The notes below the pieces were generated by a model, which saw only the letters and a program-made list of their open reading frames with translations, had not been told where the DNA came from and made no database searches. Positions 11,194 through 22,026 of a DNA stretch of 64,000 nucleotides are shown in pieces (the stretch's first letter is position 1; every line of letters begins with the position of its first letter). The DNA is taken from contig NZ_JACHCL010000001.1 of NCBI RefSeq assembly GCF_014200725.1, positions 372,001 through 436,000 on the forward strand. The letters run 5' to 3'. A program made the position numbers and the translations under genes. Source of the DNA: Janthinobacterium silvisoli. Its GTDB lineage: Bacteria > Pseudomonadota > Gammaproteobacteria > Burkholderiales > Burkholderiaceae_D.

Positions 11194-11712
11194 TTACTTG
11201 TCCAGCGCCTTCAAGACCTTGTCGGTAATGTCGATGCGCGGGCTGGCCCACAGGGCTTCCTGCAAGACGACGTCATAGCCTTCGACATGCGCCATCTGCT
11301 GGATGATGGTGTTGGCCTTTTCTGCGATGGCGCTGCGCTCTTCGCTGGTGCGCTGGCTCAGGTCTTCGCGGAATTCGCGCTGGCGGCGCTGCAATTCCTT
11401 GTCCAGCTCGAAAAACTCGCGCTGGCGCTTGGCGCGGTCTGCCTCGCTCAGGGTCGGCATGTCTTTTTCCAGCGCTTCGTTGGCCGCCTTGAAGCGGGCT
11501 GCCAGTTCCTGCACCGCTTTTTCGCGCGAGCGGAACTCTTCGGCCAACTTGGCGCTGGCCAGCTTGGCCAGCTTCGATTCGTTATAAATACGTTCGCTGC
11601 TGATCCAGGCGATCTTCGACTCTTGAGCCTGCGCCTGCACCGGCAACAGCGCACTCCAGCACAATGCAATCACGGCAAGGGACTTGGGCAGGGTAGCGGA
11701 TGCGGTGTTCAT
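11194..11712 (-). CDS. skp: Periplasmic outer-membrane protein chaperone Skp/OmpH
   Basis: A 172-residue periplasmic holdase delivering unfolded outer-membrane proteins to the BAM complex. It has an N-terminal signal peptide (hydrophobic LAVIALCWSALLPVQAQAQ with AQA cleavage site), then the conserved KIAWISSERIYNESKLAK strand, then long charged helices (AEEFRSREKAVQELAARF and following) forming the tentacles. It sits directly after bamA, as in other proteobacteria. Confidence 0.95.
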   Translation of the reverse strand: MNTASATLPKSLAVIALCWSALLPVQAQAQESKIAWISSERIYNESKLAKLASAKLAEEFRSREKAVQELAARFKAANEALEKDMPTLSEADRAKRQREFFELDKELQRRQREFREDLSQRTSEERSAIAEKANTIIQQMAHVEGYDVVLQEALWASPRIDITDKVLKALDK

Positions 11713-11764
11713 GATACTCCATGGTCAAAAAGTAAAGGCTGGCGCCTCTGTTCAGGATGGCCGG

Positions 11765-14101
11765 TCAGAAACCGGTACCCATCTGGAACTGGAAGCGCTC
11801 CAGGCGGTCTGTCGGCTTGGCGTTCAGCGGTTTGGCATAGCTCAGCTTGAGCGGACCCACCGGCGAAATCCAGCTGATCCCCAGACCAGAAGAATAGCGC
11901 AATTGCGAGATACGCATTTTTTCGCCTTCCTGATAGACCTGGCCGCCATCGACAAACCCGAACCAGCGCAAGCTGCGGTCATTGCCCGAACCGGGGAATG
12001 GCAGTTGCAGCTCGGCGCTGCCGATCATGCGCGAGGCGCCACCGAGCGCATCGCCGGTGGTCGGATCGACCGCGCCCAGCGAGGAACTCAGGTAGCCGCG
12101 CACCGAACCGATACCGCCGCCGTAGAAGTTCTTGAAGACCGGGTAGACATGGTCGCCAATACCGTGGCCGTAATCGAGCTCGCCCTTCAAGGCCAGCGTC
12201 ATCTTGCTGGTCAGCGGACGGAAATACTGGTGTTCATACACGGCGCGGAAATATTTCTGGTTACCGACCAAATCGGCTTCCAGGTTCACGCGCTGGTAGC
12301 GGCCCACCGACGGCGTCAAGGCGCTGTCGCGGCTATCGCGCTGCCATGCCGCCGTCAGCGGGATGGCATTGGTGGTTGCTGCACCGATACCATCGGACGG
12401 GCCGCCATTGTCGGTCACGTACTGGCGGAAGCGCGTCGGACTGGTCTGGTCGGTTTCCACCCGCGTGCGCTCGGCGCCGATACCGAAGAAGATGGTGTCA
12501 ACTTCCGAGAACGGCACACCATAGCTGACGCGGCCACCGGTTTGCTTGATCTTGTAGCTGCCGATGTTCAGTGCTGGCGGTTCCGTCGTGCGCAGATAAA
12601 TTTCAAAGCTGCGCGAGATGCCATCATCGGTGTAATACGGGTTGGTCTGCGACAGCGCAATGGTACGGCTGTAATGGCTGGTATTGAGTTCAATCCCGAC
12701 CGTGTTGCCGCTACCGGCGAAGTTGGCCTGCGAAATCGACGCCGACAAGGTGAATTTTTCCGATTGCGAAAACGCGCCGCCGATCAGGAAGTTACCGGTC
12801 GGCTTTTCCACCACCGTCATGTTGACGTCAACCTGGTCGTTCGTGCCCTGCGCTTCCGGCGTATCGACCGTCACATCCTTAAAGTAGCCGAGGCGGTCGA
12901 CGCGGTCGCGCGACAGCTTGATCTTGTTACTGTCGTACCAGGACGATTCAAACTGGCGGAATTCGCGGCGGATCACTTCATCACGCGTGGTGGTATTGCC
13001 AGCAATATTCATGTGGCGCACGTAGACGCGCTTGCCCGGATCAACCACGAAGGTAAACGCCACTTCGTGCTTTTCACGGTTGATGTCCGGATTCGCATTG
13101 ACGTTGGCAAAAGCGTAGCCGAACGTCGCCAGGCGGTCCTGGATGCGCTTGTTGGTCGCCGTCAGACGCGCGCCCGAATAGATATCGCCGTCGCGCATCA
13201 GGTTCAATGCCTTCAGTTCTTCTTCGCGGCCGAACATCTCGCCTTCGAACTTGGTGCCCGACACCTTGTACTTCTCGCCTTCGGTGATGTTGATCGTCAG
13301 GTAAATGTCTTTTTTATCGGGCGTGATCGACACCTGTGTCGAATCGACCTGCATCTCGATGTAGCCGCGGTCCAGATAAAAGGACTTGAGCGACTCGATG
13401 TCGCCCGTCAGCTTGGTCTTCGAATACTGGTCAGCCTTGGTGTACCAGCTGAACCAGCCGCCCGTGTTCAGGGCCAGCTGTTCGCGCAATTCCTTGTCCG
13501 AAAACGCCTTGTTGCCGACGATATTGATTTGCTTGATGCGTGCGACTTCACCCTCGTCCACTGCAAACACCACGTTGACGCGGTTACGCTCGATCGGCGT
13601 GACCGTGGTGGTGATTTTCACGCCATACAGGCCATGCGACAGGTATTGGCGCTTGAGCTCCTGCTCGGCGCGATCGACCGATGCCTTGTCGAAAATTTTC
13701 GCTTCGCCAACGCCGATTTCCTTCAATGCCTTGACCAGCACGTCTTTTTCAAATTCCTTGGTACCCGTAAATTCCACCGTGGCAATAGCCGGGCGCTCCT
13801 CCACCAGCACCACCAGCACGTCGCCATCGACTTCCAGGCGCACATCCTTGAAAAAGCCTGTCGCATACAGGGCCTTGATGGCGGCGACGCTCTTCTCATC
13901 GGAGAAGGTTTCGCCGACCCGCACCGGCAGGTAGCTGAACACGGTGCCCGCTTCGGTACGCTGGATCCCTTCGACCCGGATATCCTTGACAGTGAACGGC
14001 TGAACAGCCAGCGCGTGGCCGGCACAGAGGGCCAAGACGGCGCCGCCGATCAGGCTGCGGCGAAAGGAAGGCAAGGCAAAACGAGCAGAATGTAATTTCA
14101 T
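11765..14101 (-). CDS. bamA: Outer membrane protein assembly factor BamA
   Basis: The 778-residue Omp85 core of the beta-barrel assembly machine. It has a signal peptide (ending AGHALAVQPF), five POTRA domains over about residues 30-430 (FTVKDIRVEGIQRTEAG opens the first), and a 16-strand barrel with the lid-lock motif VRGY (in GSVRGYLSSSLG). It ends FQMGTGF with a terminal Phe, the usual barrel signal. It lies between rseP and skp in the conserved envelope-assembly cluster. Confidence 0.98.
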   Translation of the reverse strand: MKLHSARFALPSFRRSLIGGAVLALCAGHALAVQPFTVKDIRVEGIQRTEAGTVFSYLPVRVGETFSDEKSVAAIKALYATGFFKDVRLEVDGDVLVVLVEERPAIATVEFTGTKEFEKDVLVKALKEIGVGEAKIFDKASVDRAEQELKRQYLSHGLYGVKITTTVTPIERNRVNVVFAVDEGEVARIKQINIVGNKAFSDKELREQLALNTGGWFSWYTKADQYSKTKLTGDIESLKSFYLDRGYIEMQVDSTQVSITPDKKDIYLTINITEGEKYKVSGTKFEGEMFGREEELKALNLMRDGDIYSGARLTATNKRIQDRLATFGYAFANVNANPDINREKHEVAFTFVVDPGKRVYVRHMNIAGNTTTRDEVIRREFRQFESSWYDSNKIKLSRDRVDRLGYFKDVTVDTPEAQGTNDQVDVNMTVVEKPTGNFLIGGAFSQSEKFTLSASISQANFAGSGNTVGIELNTSHYSRTIALSQTNPYYTDDGISRSFEIYLRTTEPPALNIGSYKIKQTGGRVSYGVPFSEVDTIFFGIGAERTRVETDQTSPTRFRQYVTDNGGPSDGIGAATTNAIPLTAAWQRDSRDSALTPSVGRYQRVNLEADLVGNQKYFRAVYEHQYFRPLTSKMTLALKGELDYGHGIGDHVYPVFKNFYGGGIGSVRGYLSSSLGAVDPTTGDALGGASRMIGSAELQLPFPGSGNDRSLRWFGFVDGGQVYQEGEKMRISQLRYSSGLGISWISPVGPLKLSYAKPLNAKPTDRLERFQFQMGTGF

Positions 14102-14183
14102 TGGGGTTATTCAATGGTAAATCAATGGACAAACATACACAAAGATTGCTTGTGCAACTTACACGATAGCCTCAGATACTGCA

Positions 14184-15545
14184 TTAATTGAGCAATCGCA
14201 ACACGTCATTAAAGACGGCAAGCACCATCAAGGTCAGCAGCAAACCTAGCCCCAGGCGCTGGGCAATGTCGGCTACGCGCTCCGGCAAGGGGCGTCCGGT
14301 CAAAACTTCCAGCGAATAATACAGCAAATGCCCGCCATCCAGAACAGGAATGGGTAGCAAATTCATCACTCCCAGGCTGATACTGATGAAGGCGATGAAG
14401 CTGAGGTAGCTCACCAGGCCGATGCGCGCCGTCTGCCCTGCATAATCAGCGATAGTAATCGGCCCTGTCACATTCTTCAGGGAAACCTGCCCGGTAACCA
14501 TTTTACCCAGCATTTTCACGCTCATGACGCTGGTATCCCAGACTTTTCCGCTGGCCTTGGACACCGCGGCGAACGGTCCTGATGCCACAACGATCATATC
14601 CGGCGCCAGCGCGACCTCGGCCTTGATCTTACCAACTGTTACAGCTGCCTCGGTTCCCGTGCCCTTTTCACTGTCCGGCGTCACCGCCAGGGTCAGGTCC
14701 TGGCCATGGCGGCGCAACAGCACTTCCAGCGTCTTGCCGGGCGCCGCGCGCAGGGTTTCGATCACGGCGATGCCATCAGCCATGGGCTGGCCATCGATCG
14801 CCAGAATCAGGTCGCCAGGCAGCAAACCGGCGCGGGCAGCGGCGCCACCAGGCATAATTTTACCGAGCACGGGCGCCGGGCGGGCCAGCACCAGGCCCAG
14901 CTTGCCCATCGCATCGCCTTCCAGGTCTGACTCGTTCAAGCTGCCAGCTGGCAAGGTCGCTTCCTGCAAACCCCGCTCAGGGCGCTGCACCTCGATCTGC
15001 GCAGCGCGCTTGTCGATGGTTGCCTGTATCAATTCCCAGCGCAGCTCGGACCAGCTGGCGACGCTACGGCCATTGACGGACGTGACAGTATCGCCGCCAC
15101 GCAAACCGGCCGCATAGGCGACGCTTTGCGTGGCAACCGGCCCCAGCTTGCTCGACGGCTCTTCGATGCCATGCATAAACAGGCCAGCGTACAGGACGAT
15201 GGCCACCAGGAAATTGGCCAGCGGACCAGCCGCCACGATGGCGATGCGGCGCCACACGCTCTGGCGCGTGAATTCGCGGCGCAACTCCGCTGCCGGCAAG
15301 CCGCTCAAGTCCTGTTCGCGGCCATCGAGCATCTTGACATAGCCGCCCAGCGGCAATGCGGAAATCGCCCATTCCGTCTGATCCTTGCCGAAGCGGCGCG
15401 AATAGACGACCTTGCCCATGCCGATGGAAAAACGCAGTACTTTCACGCCGCACCAGCGCGCCACCAGATAATGGCCCAGTTCGTGCAGGGTAATCAAGGA
15501 CCCCAGCGCAACGATGAAAGCCAGCAAGGTGGTAATGAGCGTCAT
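14184..15545 (-). CDS. rseP: Site-2 intramembrane zinc metalloprotease RseP
   Basis: Cleaves the anti-sigma factor RseA and signal peptide remnants within the inner membrane. The 453-residue protein has a first transmembrane helix with HELGHY (His21, Glu22, His25 bind and activate zinc), two central PDZ domains ([16 protein letters not shown] and [16 protein letters not shown]), and the C-terminal zinc-ligand segment [16 protein letters not shown]. It overlaps the end of dxr by 4 nt, and precedes bamA. Confidence 0.97.
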   Translation of the reverse strand: MTLITTLLAFIVALGSLITLHELGHYLVARWCGVKVLRFSIGMGKVVYSRRFGKDQTEWAISALPLGGYVKMLDGREQDLSGLPAAELRREFTRQSVWRRIAIVAAGPLANFLVAIVLYAGLFMHGIEEPSSKLGPVATQSVAYAAGLRGGDTVTSVNGRSVASWSELRWELIQATIDKRAAQIEVQRPERGLQEATLPAGSLNESDLEGDAMGKLGLVLARPAPVLGKIMPGGAAARAGLLPGDLILAIDGQPMADGIAVIETLRAAPGKTLEVLLRRHGQDLTLAVTPDSEKGTGTEAAVTVGKIKAEVALAPDMIVVASGPFAAVSKASGKVWDTSVMSVKMLGKMVTGQVSLKNVTGPITIADYAGQTARIGLVSYLSFIAFISISLGVMNLLPIPVLDGGHLLYYSLEVLTGRPLPERVADIAQRLGLGLLLTLMVLAVFNDVLRLLN

Positions 15546-16726
15546 GCAGCCAGCCTGTCGCCGATATACGCGTGCGCCGCCATGCGGGCCACTCTATCCT
15601 GCTCGATCACCGCCTCGATGCTGGAAGCGGCGCCGTGCGGCACGGTCTCGATCACATGGGCAATCACGCGGTCGATCTGGCGGAAACCAATTTGCAAGTC
15701 AAGGAAGGCTTGCACCGCCACTTCATTGGCGGCGTTCAGCAGGGCTGGCGCCGTGCCGCCCGCGCGCAAGGCATCGAACGCCAGCGCCAGGCAAGGGAAA
15801 CGGTGGAAGTCGGGACGTTCGAATTGCAAAGTGGCAATCTGCGCCAGGTCCAGTTGCGGCACGCCGGAAGCGATACGCTGCGGGTAAGCCAGCGCGTGAG
15901 CGATCGGCGTGCGCATGTCGGGATTGCCCAATTGCGCCAGCACCGAGCCATCCACATACGACACCATGGAATGGATCACGCTTTGCGGGTGAATCACCAC
16001 CTCGATCTGCTCGGCCGAAGCGCCGAACAGCCAGTGCGCCTCGATCACTTCGAGGCCCTTGTTCATCATGGTGGCGGAATCGACGGAAATCTTGCGCCCC
16101 ATGCTCCAGGTCGGATGCTTGCACGCCTGCTCGGGCGTGACGGCGTCGAGCGACTCGACGGCGCGCGTCAGGAACGGCCCGCCAGAAGCGGTCAGCAGTA
16201 TCTTGGCCACGCCAGACGCGGCCGGCGAGCGGCCATAGCTGTGGGGCAAGCACTGGAAGATAGCATTGTGTTCGCTGTCGATCGGCAGCAGTACGGCGCC
16301 ATTGTCGTGTACGGCATCCATGAACAGCTGGCCAGACATGACCAGCGCTTCCTTATTGGCCAGTAAGACTTTCTTGCCAGCACGGGCTGCCGCCAGGGTG
16401 GGCGCCAGGCCGGCCGCGCCAACGATGGCCGCCATCACGGCGTCGACCTGGGGCGCACTGGCAATCGCGCACAGTGCGTCCACGCCATAGTCAACTTCCG
16501 TAGCGAGCCCCTGTTCGCGCAGCAAACGCGTCAGTTCCAGCGCGGCCTCGGCGCTGCCGACGACGGCGCGTTGCGGGCGAAATTGCTGGCATTGGGCGGC
16601 CAGCTCGGCCACCTTGCTGTGCGCGCTCAGCGCATACACGCTGTATTGCTCAGGGTGACGCGCCAGCACGTCCAGGGTAGAGACGCCGACCGAGCCGGTG
16701 GCGCCAAGAATGGTAACGTATTGCAT
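15542..16726 (-). CDS. dxr: 1-deoxy-D-xylulose 5-phosphate reductoisomerase
   Basis: Second step of the MEP isoprenoid pathway: NADPH-dependent conversion of DXP to MEP. The 394-residue protein has an NADPH-binding [14 protein letters not shown] at the N-terminus, the substrate/metal motif [12 protein letters not shown], and the [27 protein letters not shown] catalytic block. It is coupled to rseP by an ATGA-type overlap and follows cdsA by 12 nt. Confidence 0.97.
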   Translation of the reverse strand: MQYVTILGATGSVGVSTLDVLARHPEQYSVYALSAHSKVAELAAQCQQFRPQRAVVGSAEAALELTRLLREQGLATEVDYGVDALCAIASAPQVDAVMAAIVGAAGLAPTLAAARAGKKVLLANKEALVMSGQLFMDAVHDNGAVLLPIDSEHNAIFQCLPHSYGRSPAASGVAKILLTASGGPFLTRAVESLDAVTPEQACKHPTWSMGRKISVDSATMMNKGLEVIEAHWLFGASAEQIEVVIHPQSVIHSMVSYVDGSVLAQLGNPDMRTPIAHALAYPQRIASGVPQLDLAQIATLQFERPDFHRFPCLALAFDALRAGGTAPALLNAANEVAVQAFLDLQIGFRQIDRVIAHVIETVPHGAASSIEAVIEQDRVARMAAHAYIGDRLAA

Positions 16727-16738
16727 TAAAAATATTCC

Positions 16739-17572
16739 TTAAACCCAGGCGCCGACCAGGGCGGCAAATGGCAAGACCGGAATCAGTGCGTCGATACGGT
16801 CGAGTACGCCGCCGTGGCCAGGAAGCAGGTTGCTGCTGTCCTTGATGCCGGCGCGGCGTTTCAATTGGGATTCGAACAGATCGCCGACGATGCTGGCGGC
16901 AACCACCACCAGCAAGACCAGCAAGGCTGTCAGCCAGCCGTGGCGCAGTTGCAGCTGCACGGCAAAAGTATCTTGCAAGACCGGCAACGATGGTGCGGCC
17001 AGGATGGTGGCTGAGGCGATCACCAGCACGGCAATGCCGCCACCGATTGCACCTTCCCAGGATTTACCCGGAGAAATCGATGGCGCCAGCTTGCGCTTGC
17101 CGAAAGCCTTGCCAGAAAAATAAGCACCGATATCGGCGATCCACACCAGCGCCATCACCGACAACAGATACAGCGGGCTGTGCAGAAACAGGGCAACGAT
17201 GGCGACGAAGCAGCCAACGATGGTGACGGCATAGACCAGGCTGAGCAAGGTATTGCCAAGACCTTCCAATGGTGGCAAACCTGTCGCCAGCGAGGGTACG
17301 AAGCGGATCAGCCAGATCGCCACGGACAGGCCGAACCAGAATTTGACCTGGCCCAGGCCGCCGGTGCCAAAGAAGGCATAGGCAAAGGCCGCCGTCCAGA
17401 CGGCCGCGATCAGCAGCGCCTGGCGATTTTTGAAGATGCGGAAGCTTTCCCACACGGCGGCGCCGAAGAACGCCGTGGCGATCACGGCGAAGGCAGGGAA
17501 ATTATTGAGATACAGAACCGGCAGCAAGACCGCCAACAAGACCAGGGCGGTGATAATCCGTGTTTTCAGCAT
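16739..17572 (-). CDS. cdsA: Phosphatidate cytidylyltransferase
   Basis: Makes CDP-diacylglycerol from phosphatidic acid and CTP at the inner membrane. The 277-residue protein has many hydrophobic helices from the N-terminus onward and the family motif SPGKSWEGAIGG followed by the C-terminal signature KDSSNLLPGHGGVLDRIDAL. It shares one base with the uppS end, so translation is probably coupled. The adjacent uppS and dxr link phospholipid and isoprenoid carrier supply. Confidence 0.97.
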   Translation of the reverse strand: MLKTRIITALVLLAVLLPVLYLNNFPAFAVIATAFFGAAVWESFRIFKNRQALLIAAVWTAAFAYAFFGTGGLGQVKFWFGLSVAIWLIRFVPSLATGLPPLEGLGNTLLSLVYAVTIVGCFVAIVALFLHSPLYLLSVMALVWIADIGAYFSGKAFGKRKLAPSISPGKSWEGAIGGGIAVLVIASATILAAPSLPVLQDTFAVQLQLRHGWLTALLVLLVVVAASIVGDLFESQLKRRAGIKDSSNLLPGHGGVLDRIDALIPVLPFAALVGAWV

Positions 17573-18351
17573 CAGTTTGTCTTTTCTGTGAGTTGCGCGC
17601 TGGTGCGGCCAAAGCGCCGTTCGCGCTGCTGGTAAGACGCGATTGCCGCGTCGAGGCTATCGACATCGAAGTCGGGCCAGAAAGTTTCGGTGAAAAACAA
17701 CTCAGTGTACGCCAGTTGCCACAGCAGGAAGTTGGAAATGCGTTGCTCGCCGCCGGTGCGGATGAACAAATCGGGCTCGGGCGCATAGGCCATGGCCAGG
17801 TAAGGCGCCAGTTCTTCTTCCGTATAGGCATGGTCGGCAGGCTGGCCCTTGGCCGCAGCGGCCGCTGCCGTCTTCGCTGTCATCTTGTTTACGGCTTGCA
17901 TGATGTCCCAGCGACCACCATAGTTGGCGCAGATGGTGACGGTCAAGCGCGTATTGTGCGCTGTCTTGCGCTCGGCATTGGCGATCAGGGTTTGCAGTTG
18001 CTCATTGAAACGCGATAAATCCCCTACCACTTTCAGGCGGATATCGTTGGCGTGCATGCGGACCACTTCACGCTCGAGCATGGTAACGAACAAGCGCATC
18101 AGCATCGATACTTCTTCTTCCGGACGGCGCCAGTTTTCCGAACTGAAGGCAAACAGGGTCAGGTATTCGACGCCACGGTCGATACAGGTTTCCACCACGC
18201 CGCGTACCGCATCGGCGCCCTTGACGTGGCCCGCGACGCGGGGCAGGAAGCGTTTGGTTGCCCAACGGCCGTTGCCATCCATGATGATTGCCACATGGCG
18301 CGGCACTCGGCCCACCTCTGGTACCGCCGTTGTCGAACTCGAATAGATCAT
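17572..18351 (-). CDS. uppS: Isoprenyl transferase (undecaprenyl diphosphate synthase)
   Basis: Cis-prenyltransferase that condenses IPP units onto FPP to make the C55 carrier for peptidoglycan and LPS. The 259-residue protein has the N-terminal catalytic motif [13 protein letters not shown] with the Mg-binding Asp, [17 protein letters not shown], and the C-terminal [22 protein letters not shown], all conserved. The segment [11 protein letters not shown] near residue 160 is a low-complexity alanine-rich insert. Confidence 0.97.
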   Translation of the reverse strand: MIYSSSTTAVPEVGRVPRHVAIIMDGNGRWATKRFLPRVAGHVKGADAVRGVVETCIDRGVEYLTLFAFSSENWRRPEEEVSMLMRLFVTMLEREVVRMHANDIRLKVVGDLSRFNEQLQTLIANAERKTAHNTRLTVTICANYGGRWDIMQAVNKMTAKTAAAAAAKGQPADHAYTEEELAPYLAMAYAPEPDLFIRTGGEQRISNFLLWQLAYTELFFTETFWPDFDVDSLDAAIASYQQRERRFGRTSAQLTEKTN

Positions 18352-18397
18352 GAAAACACTAAGACCAAATGAAAAGATAGCTATTATGAGCCAAATA

Positions 18398-18433
18398 GCA
18401 CTGCCCGGGAAAGCAAAGCCGTCCCGGGCAGTG
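18398..18433 (-). terminator. Hairpin between frr and uppS
   Basis: Perfect 12-bp arms CACTGCCCGGGA and TCCCGGGCAGTG around an 11-nt loop, 20 nt past the frr stop. On the minus strand the 3' flank is CTATTTGG rather than a strong T-run, so it may only partly terminate before uppS. Confidence 0.6.
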
Positions 18434-18451
18434 TATTTAATTCGCCAAGTC

Positions 18452-19012
18452 CTAGACTGTCAGCACTTCTTTTTCTTTATCAACCACCATCTTGTCGATG
18501 TCGGCGATGAATTTGTCGGTCAATTTCTGTACTTCTTCCGACGAACGGCGCTCGTCGTCTTCGGAGCAGGCTTTTTCCTTGACCAGCTTTTTCAGCGATT
18601 CATTGGCGTCGCGACGGATATTACGCACGGCAATTTTTGCATCTTCCGCTTCGCTCTTGACCAGCTTGACCATTTCCTTGCGGCGCTCTTCCGTCAGCGG
18701 CGGGGTCGGTACGCGGATCATGTCGCCCTGCGCCGATGGGTTCAGGCCCAGGTCAGCGTCGCGGATGGCTTTCTCGATGGTGTTGGCCATCTTCTTTTCA
18801 TACGGCTGCACGCCAATGGTGCGCGCGTCAACCAGGGTCACGTTGGCAACCTGGGTCAGCGCCGTCGGCGAACCATAGTATTCGACCATGACATGGTCCA
18901 GGATACCCGTATGGGCACGGCCCGTACGCACTTTGGCCAGGTCAGCCCGCAGTGTTTCCAGGGACTTAACCATGCGTTCCTGGGCATTTTTCTTAACGTC
19001 GGCTAAGGACAT
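18452..19012 (-). CDS. frr: Ribosome recycling factor
   Basis: Splits post-termination ribosomes together with EF-G. The 186 residues match the family length; [21 protein letters not shown] near the N-terminus and the C-terminal helices [24 protein letters not shown] are diagnostic. It lies downstream of pyrH, separated by a 180-bp spacer containing the second repeat family. Confidence 0.98.
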   Translation of the reverse strand: MSLADVKKNAQERMVKSLETLRADLAKVRTGRAHTGILDHVMVEYYGSPTALTQVANVTLVDARTIGVQPYEKKMANTIEKAIRDADLGLNPSAQGDMIRVPTPPLTEERRKEMVKLVKSEAEDAKIAVRNIRRDANESLKKLVKEKACSEDDERRSSEEVQKLTDKFIADIDKMVVDKEKEVLTV

Positions 19013-19082
19013 TCCAACTCTCCAATCTTGATAATGATAAATATTCTACTTCTGCGGCTACGGAAAACCTACTCGCGCAGCC

Positions 19083-19184
19083 GAGAGTGTCGAAAACCGT
19101 TCAGGGCAAGGCGCGACACCGAAGACAGTACGAATAGTACGGCGAGGTGAAGCAACGCAGCCATGGACGGTTTCTCGGCGCTCC
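19083..19184. repeat. Structured intergenic repeat, family F, copy 1
   Basis: Occupies most of the pyrH-frr spacer. The outer arms are imperfect inverted repeats: GTGTCGAAAACCGT on the left against ACGGTTTCTCGGCGC on the right. The core reads CAAGGCGCGA, then an inner hairpin AGTAC-GAATA-GTAC, then CGGCGAGGTGAAGCAACG. The copy at 35968-36122 shares CAAGGCG, the CGGCGA block and GCAAC around a different palindrome. Just left of it, GGCTACGG and CCTACTCGCGC recall end blocks of family E. Confidence 0.65.
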
Positions 19185-19194
19185 CACTTAAAAC

Positions 19195-19911
19195 TTATAC
19201 GTGAACCAGGGTGCCTTCATCTTCACCCATGATGACGCGTTTCAGTGCGCCGGGCTTGGTGATCGAAAACACCTTGATCGGCAACTTCTGGTCGCGGCAC
19301 AGGGCGAAAGCAGTGGCGTCCATCACTTGCAGGTGCTTGGCGATCGCTTCATCGAAGGTAATCGTGTGGAACAGGGTGGCGTTCGGGTCTTTCTTCGGAT
19401 CGGCCGTGTAGACGCCGTCGACCTTGGTGGCCTTCAGGACGATTTCAGCGCTGATCTCGGAACCGCGCAAGGCAGCTGCCGTGTCGGTGGTGAAGAAAGG
19501 GTTGCCGGTACCGGCCGCAAAAACGACCACTTTGCCTTCTTCCAGGTATTGCAGGGCTTTCGGACGTACATACGGCTCGACCACTTGCTCGATGCCGATG
19601 GCCGACATGACGCGGGCCGTGATGCCAACATGGCGCATGGCGTCAGCCAGAGCCAGGGCATTCATCACCGTGGCCAGCATGCCCATGTAGTCGGCGGTGG
19701 CACGGTCCATGCCTTGCGCGCCAGGCGCGACGCCGCGGAAGATATTGCCGCCGCCAATCACGATTGCCAGTTCCACACCCAACTTTGCCACCTCGGCCAC
19801 ATCGGCCACCATGCGCTCGATCGTGGCGCGATTGATGCCGTAGGGATCATCACCCATCAGGGCTTCACCGGACAACTTGAGGAGGACGCGCTTGTAGGCT
19901 GGTTTTGACAT
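19195..19911 (-). CDS. pyrH: UMP kinase
   Basis: Hexameric uridylate kinase making UDP from UMP. It has 238 residues with the N-terminal [15 protein letters not shown], the [11 protein letters not shown] loop and [13 protein letters not shown]. The start at 19911 (MSKPAYKR) was preferred to an ATG at 19926 because GGAG precedes it at suitable distance and homologues begin here. It is placed between tsf and frr as in most bacteria. Confidence 0.97.
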   Translation of the reverse strand: MSKPAYKRVLLKLSGEALMGDDPYGINRATIERMVADVAEVAKLGVELAIVIGGGNIFRGVAPGAQGMDRATADYMGMLATVMNALALADAMRHVGITARVMSAIGIEQVVEPYVRPKALQYLEEGKVVVFAAGTGNPFFTTDTAAALRGSEISAEIVLKATKVDGVYTADPKKDPNATLFHTITFDEAIAKHLQVMDATAFALCRDQKLPIKVFSITKPGALKRVIMGEDEGTLVHV

Positions 19912-20030
19912 GAGCTGGGGCTCCATAAATGAGGTTATTCGAGTATGACATGGCGCAGCGCCGTGCGGCGCCGGTCAGGCGCGCGGGGCTGCCCATGCCG
20001 CCGCCCGGCATGCTTTGACGCGGGCGGGCC

Positions 20031-20057
20031 AAAAAAACGGGCCTCTCGGCCCGCTTT
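20031..20057 (-). terminator. Intrinsic terminator after tsf
   Basis: On the minus strand, GCGGGCC and GGCCCG arms around a GAGA-type loop are followed by seven T residues, starting only a few bases past the tsf stop. A classic Rho-independent terminator. It implies that pyrH has its own promoter or depends on read-through. Confidence 0.88.
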
Positions 20058-20059
20058 AC

Positions 20060-20971
20060 TTACGCTCCCTGCGAGGCAGCGATTTGTGCTGCGACTTCTG
20101 CTGCGAAGTCGTCTTGCTTCTTCTCAATGCCCTCGCCTACCACGTACATGGCAAAGCCTTTGACGCTGGTGTTAGCGGCTTTCAGCATTTGCTCAACGGA
20201 CAGCTTGTCGTTTTTCACGAAAGCTTGGTTCAGCAGGGAAACTTCTTTCAGGAACTTCTGTACCGAACCTTCCAGACGCTTGGCCAGGATTTCTGGCGAT
20301 TGCGCTGGCTTGCCTTCGGCGGCTGCTTTGGCTGCATCTTCTTCAGCTTTCAGTTTTGCAACCGAACGCTCTTTTTCGATCAGTTCTGCAGGAACTTCAT
20401 CGGACGACAGCGATACTGGCTTCATTGCAGCGATGTGCATTGCCACGTCTTTGCCTACTTGCTCATCAGCGCCGTCGAATTCGACGATCACGCCAATGCG
20501 CGAGCCGTGCAGGTACGATGCCAGCTTGGCGCTGGTTTCGAAACGCTGGAAGCGGCGGATGGTCATGTTTTCGCCGATTTTGCCGATCAAAGCCGAACGC
20601 ACTTCGTCCAGGGTCTTGCCATCGAGTGGCAGGGCCAGCAGGGCAGCTACGTCAGCTGGATTGTGTTCTGCTACCAGGCGGGCTGCGCTGTTTGCCAGTG
20701 CCAGGAAGTCGTCGTTTTTAGCAACGAAGTCGGTTTCCGAGTTCACTTCAACCAGGGCACCTACGCCGTTGGCGATGTAAGTTGCCACTACGCCTTCAGC
20801 GGTGATGCGTGCCGATGCTTTCGATGCCTTGCCGCCCAGTTTGACGCGCAGGATCTCTTCAGCACGTGCCATGTCGCCATCGGCTTCGGTCAGTGCTTTT
20901 TTGCATTCCATCATTGGTGCGTCGGTCTTGCCGCGCAATTCGCCTACCATCGCTGCTGTAATCGCTGCCAT
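20060..20971 (-). CDS. tsf: Elongation factor Ts
   Basis: Guanine nucleotide exchange factor for EF-Tu. It is 303 residues from MAAITAAMV, a little longer than the E. coli protein. The N-terminal UBA-like domain has [22 protein letters not shown], followed by the EF-Ts core with [14 protein letters not shown]. The start at 20971 has GGAG 8 nt upstream; a 4-residue longer form from 20983 is less likely. It lies downstream of rpsB across an attenuator-like hairpin. Confidence 0.98.
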   Translation of the reverse strand: MAAITAAMVGELRGKTDAPMMECKKALTEADGDMARAEEILRVKLGGKASKASARITAEGVVATYIANGVGALVEVNSETDFVAKNDDFLALANSAARLVAEHNPADVAALLALPLDGKTLDEVRSALIGKIGENMTIRRFQRFETSAKLASYLHGSRIGVIVEFDGADEQVGKDVAMHIAAMKPVSLSSDEVPAELIEKERSVAKLKAEEDAAKAAAEGKPAQSPEILAKRLEGSVQKFLKEVSLLNQAFVKNDKLSVEQMLKAANTSVKGFAMYVVGEGIEKKQDDFAAEVAAQIAASQGA

Positions 20972-21047
20972 GTGTTTCTCCATTCGGTGAGTCGACAGTC
21001 GCGGCCAGGATGTGCACCCCGCCAGCGTGAACCATCGTTTTTTTGTT

Positions 21048-21079
21048 AAAAAAAAGGGGGAGCTGCTGCCACCCCTTTT
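21048..21079 (-). terminator. rpsB-tsf intergenic attenuator/terminator
   Basis: On the minus strand, AAAAGGGGT and CCCCCTTTTTTTT flank a short GC-containing loop between the rpsB stop and the tsf start. The hairpin is followed by at least eight T residues. An intergenic attenuator at this place is known in E. coli, where it lowers tsf expression relative to rpsB; the same role is inferred here. Confidence 0.8.
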
Positions 21080-21127
21080 CCATTACTGCTGCGTCTTGCA
21101 AACCGCTATCTTGCGATAGCGTGGCAA

Positions 21128-21880
21128 TTAAGCCTGTTCGTTAACTTCGACGAATTCGTCGCCAGCGGCTGCTTTAACCAGTTCGATCACTTCGTTACCG
21201 GCAGCTGCACGGCCTTCGATGATTGCATCAGCAACACCGCGAGCGTACAAGGTGATGGCTTTCGAGGAGTCATCGTTACCTGGGATCACGAAGTTCACGC
21301 CTTCTGGGGAGTGGTTGGTATCGACAACGCCGATAACAGGGATACCCAGTTTAGCTGCTTCGGTGATCGCGCCTTTGTGGTAGCCGACGTCAACAACGAA
21401 GATTGCGTCAGGAACGCCGCCCATGTCCTTGATGCCGCCGATCGATTTTTGCAGCTTGATCATCTCACGGGAGAACATCAGCGCTTCTTTTTTCGACAGC
21501 TTTTCGATCGAACCGTCTTCGATCATCGCTTCCATGTCCTTCAGGCGCTTGATCGAGGTCTTGATCGTTTTGAAGTTGGTCAGCATACCGCCCAACCAAC
21601 GTTGATCAACGAAAGGCACGCCAGCGCGTTGTGCTTCAGCAGCGATGATTTCGCGTGCTTGACGCTTGGTGCCTACCATCAAGATGGTGCCACGGTTTGC
21701 AGCCAGTTGACGCACGTGCTTCATTGCGTCCTGGTACATCGCCATGGTTTTTTCCAGGTTGATGATGTGGATCTTGTTGCGGTGGCCGAAGATGAACGGT
21801 GCCATTTTTGGATTCCAAAAACGGGTTTGGTGACCAAAGTGGACACCGGCTTCCAGCATTTCGCGCATTGTTACGGACAT
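21128..21880 (-). CDS. rpsB: 30S ribosomal protein S2
   Basis: The 250-residue S2 protein with [22 protein letters not shown] at the N-terminus and [21 protein letters not shown] in the middle. The start at 21880 has GGAG 7 nt upstream; the upstream in-frame extension to 21997 is 5' leader, not protein. It heads the long conserved minus-strand block and has a strong promoter about 140 nt upstream. Confidence 0.98.
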   Translation of the reverse strand: MSVTMREMLEAGVHFGHQTRFWNPKMAPFIFGHRNKIHIINLEKTMAMYQDAMKHVRQLAANRGTILMVGTKRQAREIIAAEAQRAGVPFVDQRWLGGMLTNFKTIKTSIKRLKDMEAMIEDGSIEKLSKKEALMFSREMIKLQKSIGGIKDMGGVPDAIFVVDVGYHKGAITEAAKLGIPVIGVVDTNHSPEGVNFVIPGNDDSSKAITLYARGVADAIIEGRAAAGNEVIELVKAAAGDEFVEVNEQA

Positions 21881-22026
21881 TATTAACTCCAGGGTTGGGT
21901 CTGGAATCCGATCAGTCACCATACAGGCACCCTTGTCGACCGGATTCGCTTGTTTATGTAAATTAAAGTCAGCCCAGCTACAGGCCGCTTGTTGCATTGC
22001 TCAAAATGGAATTCAAGCAACCCGGG

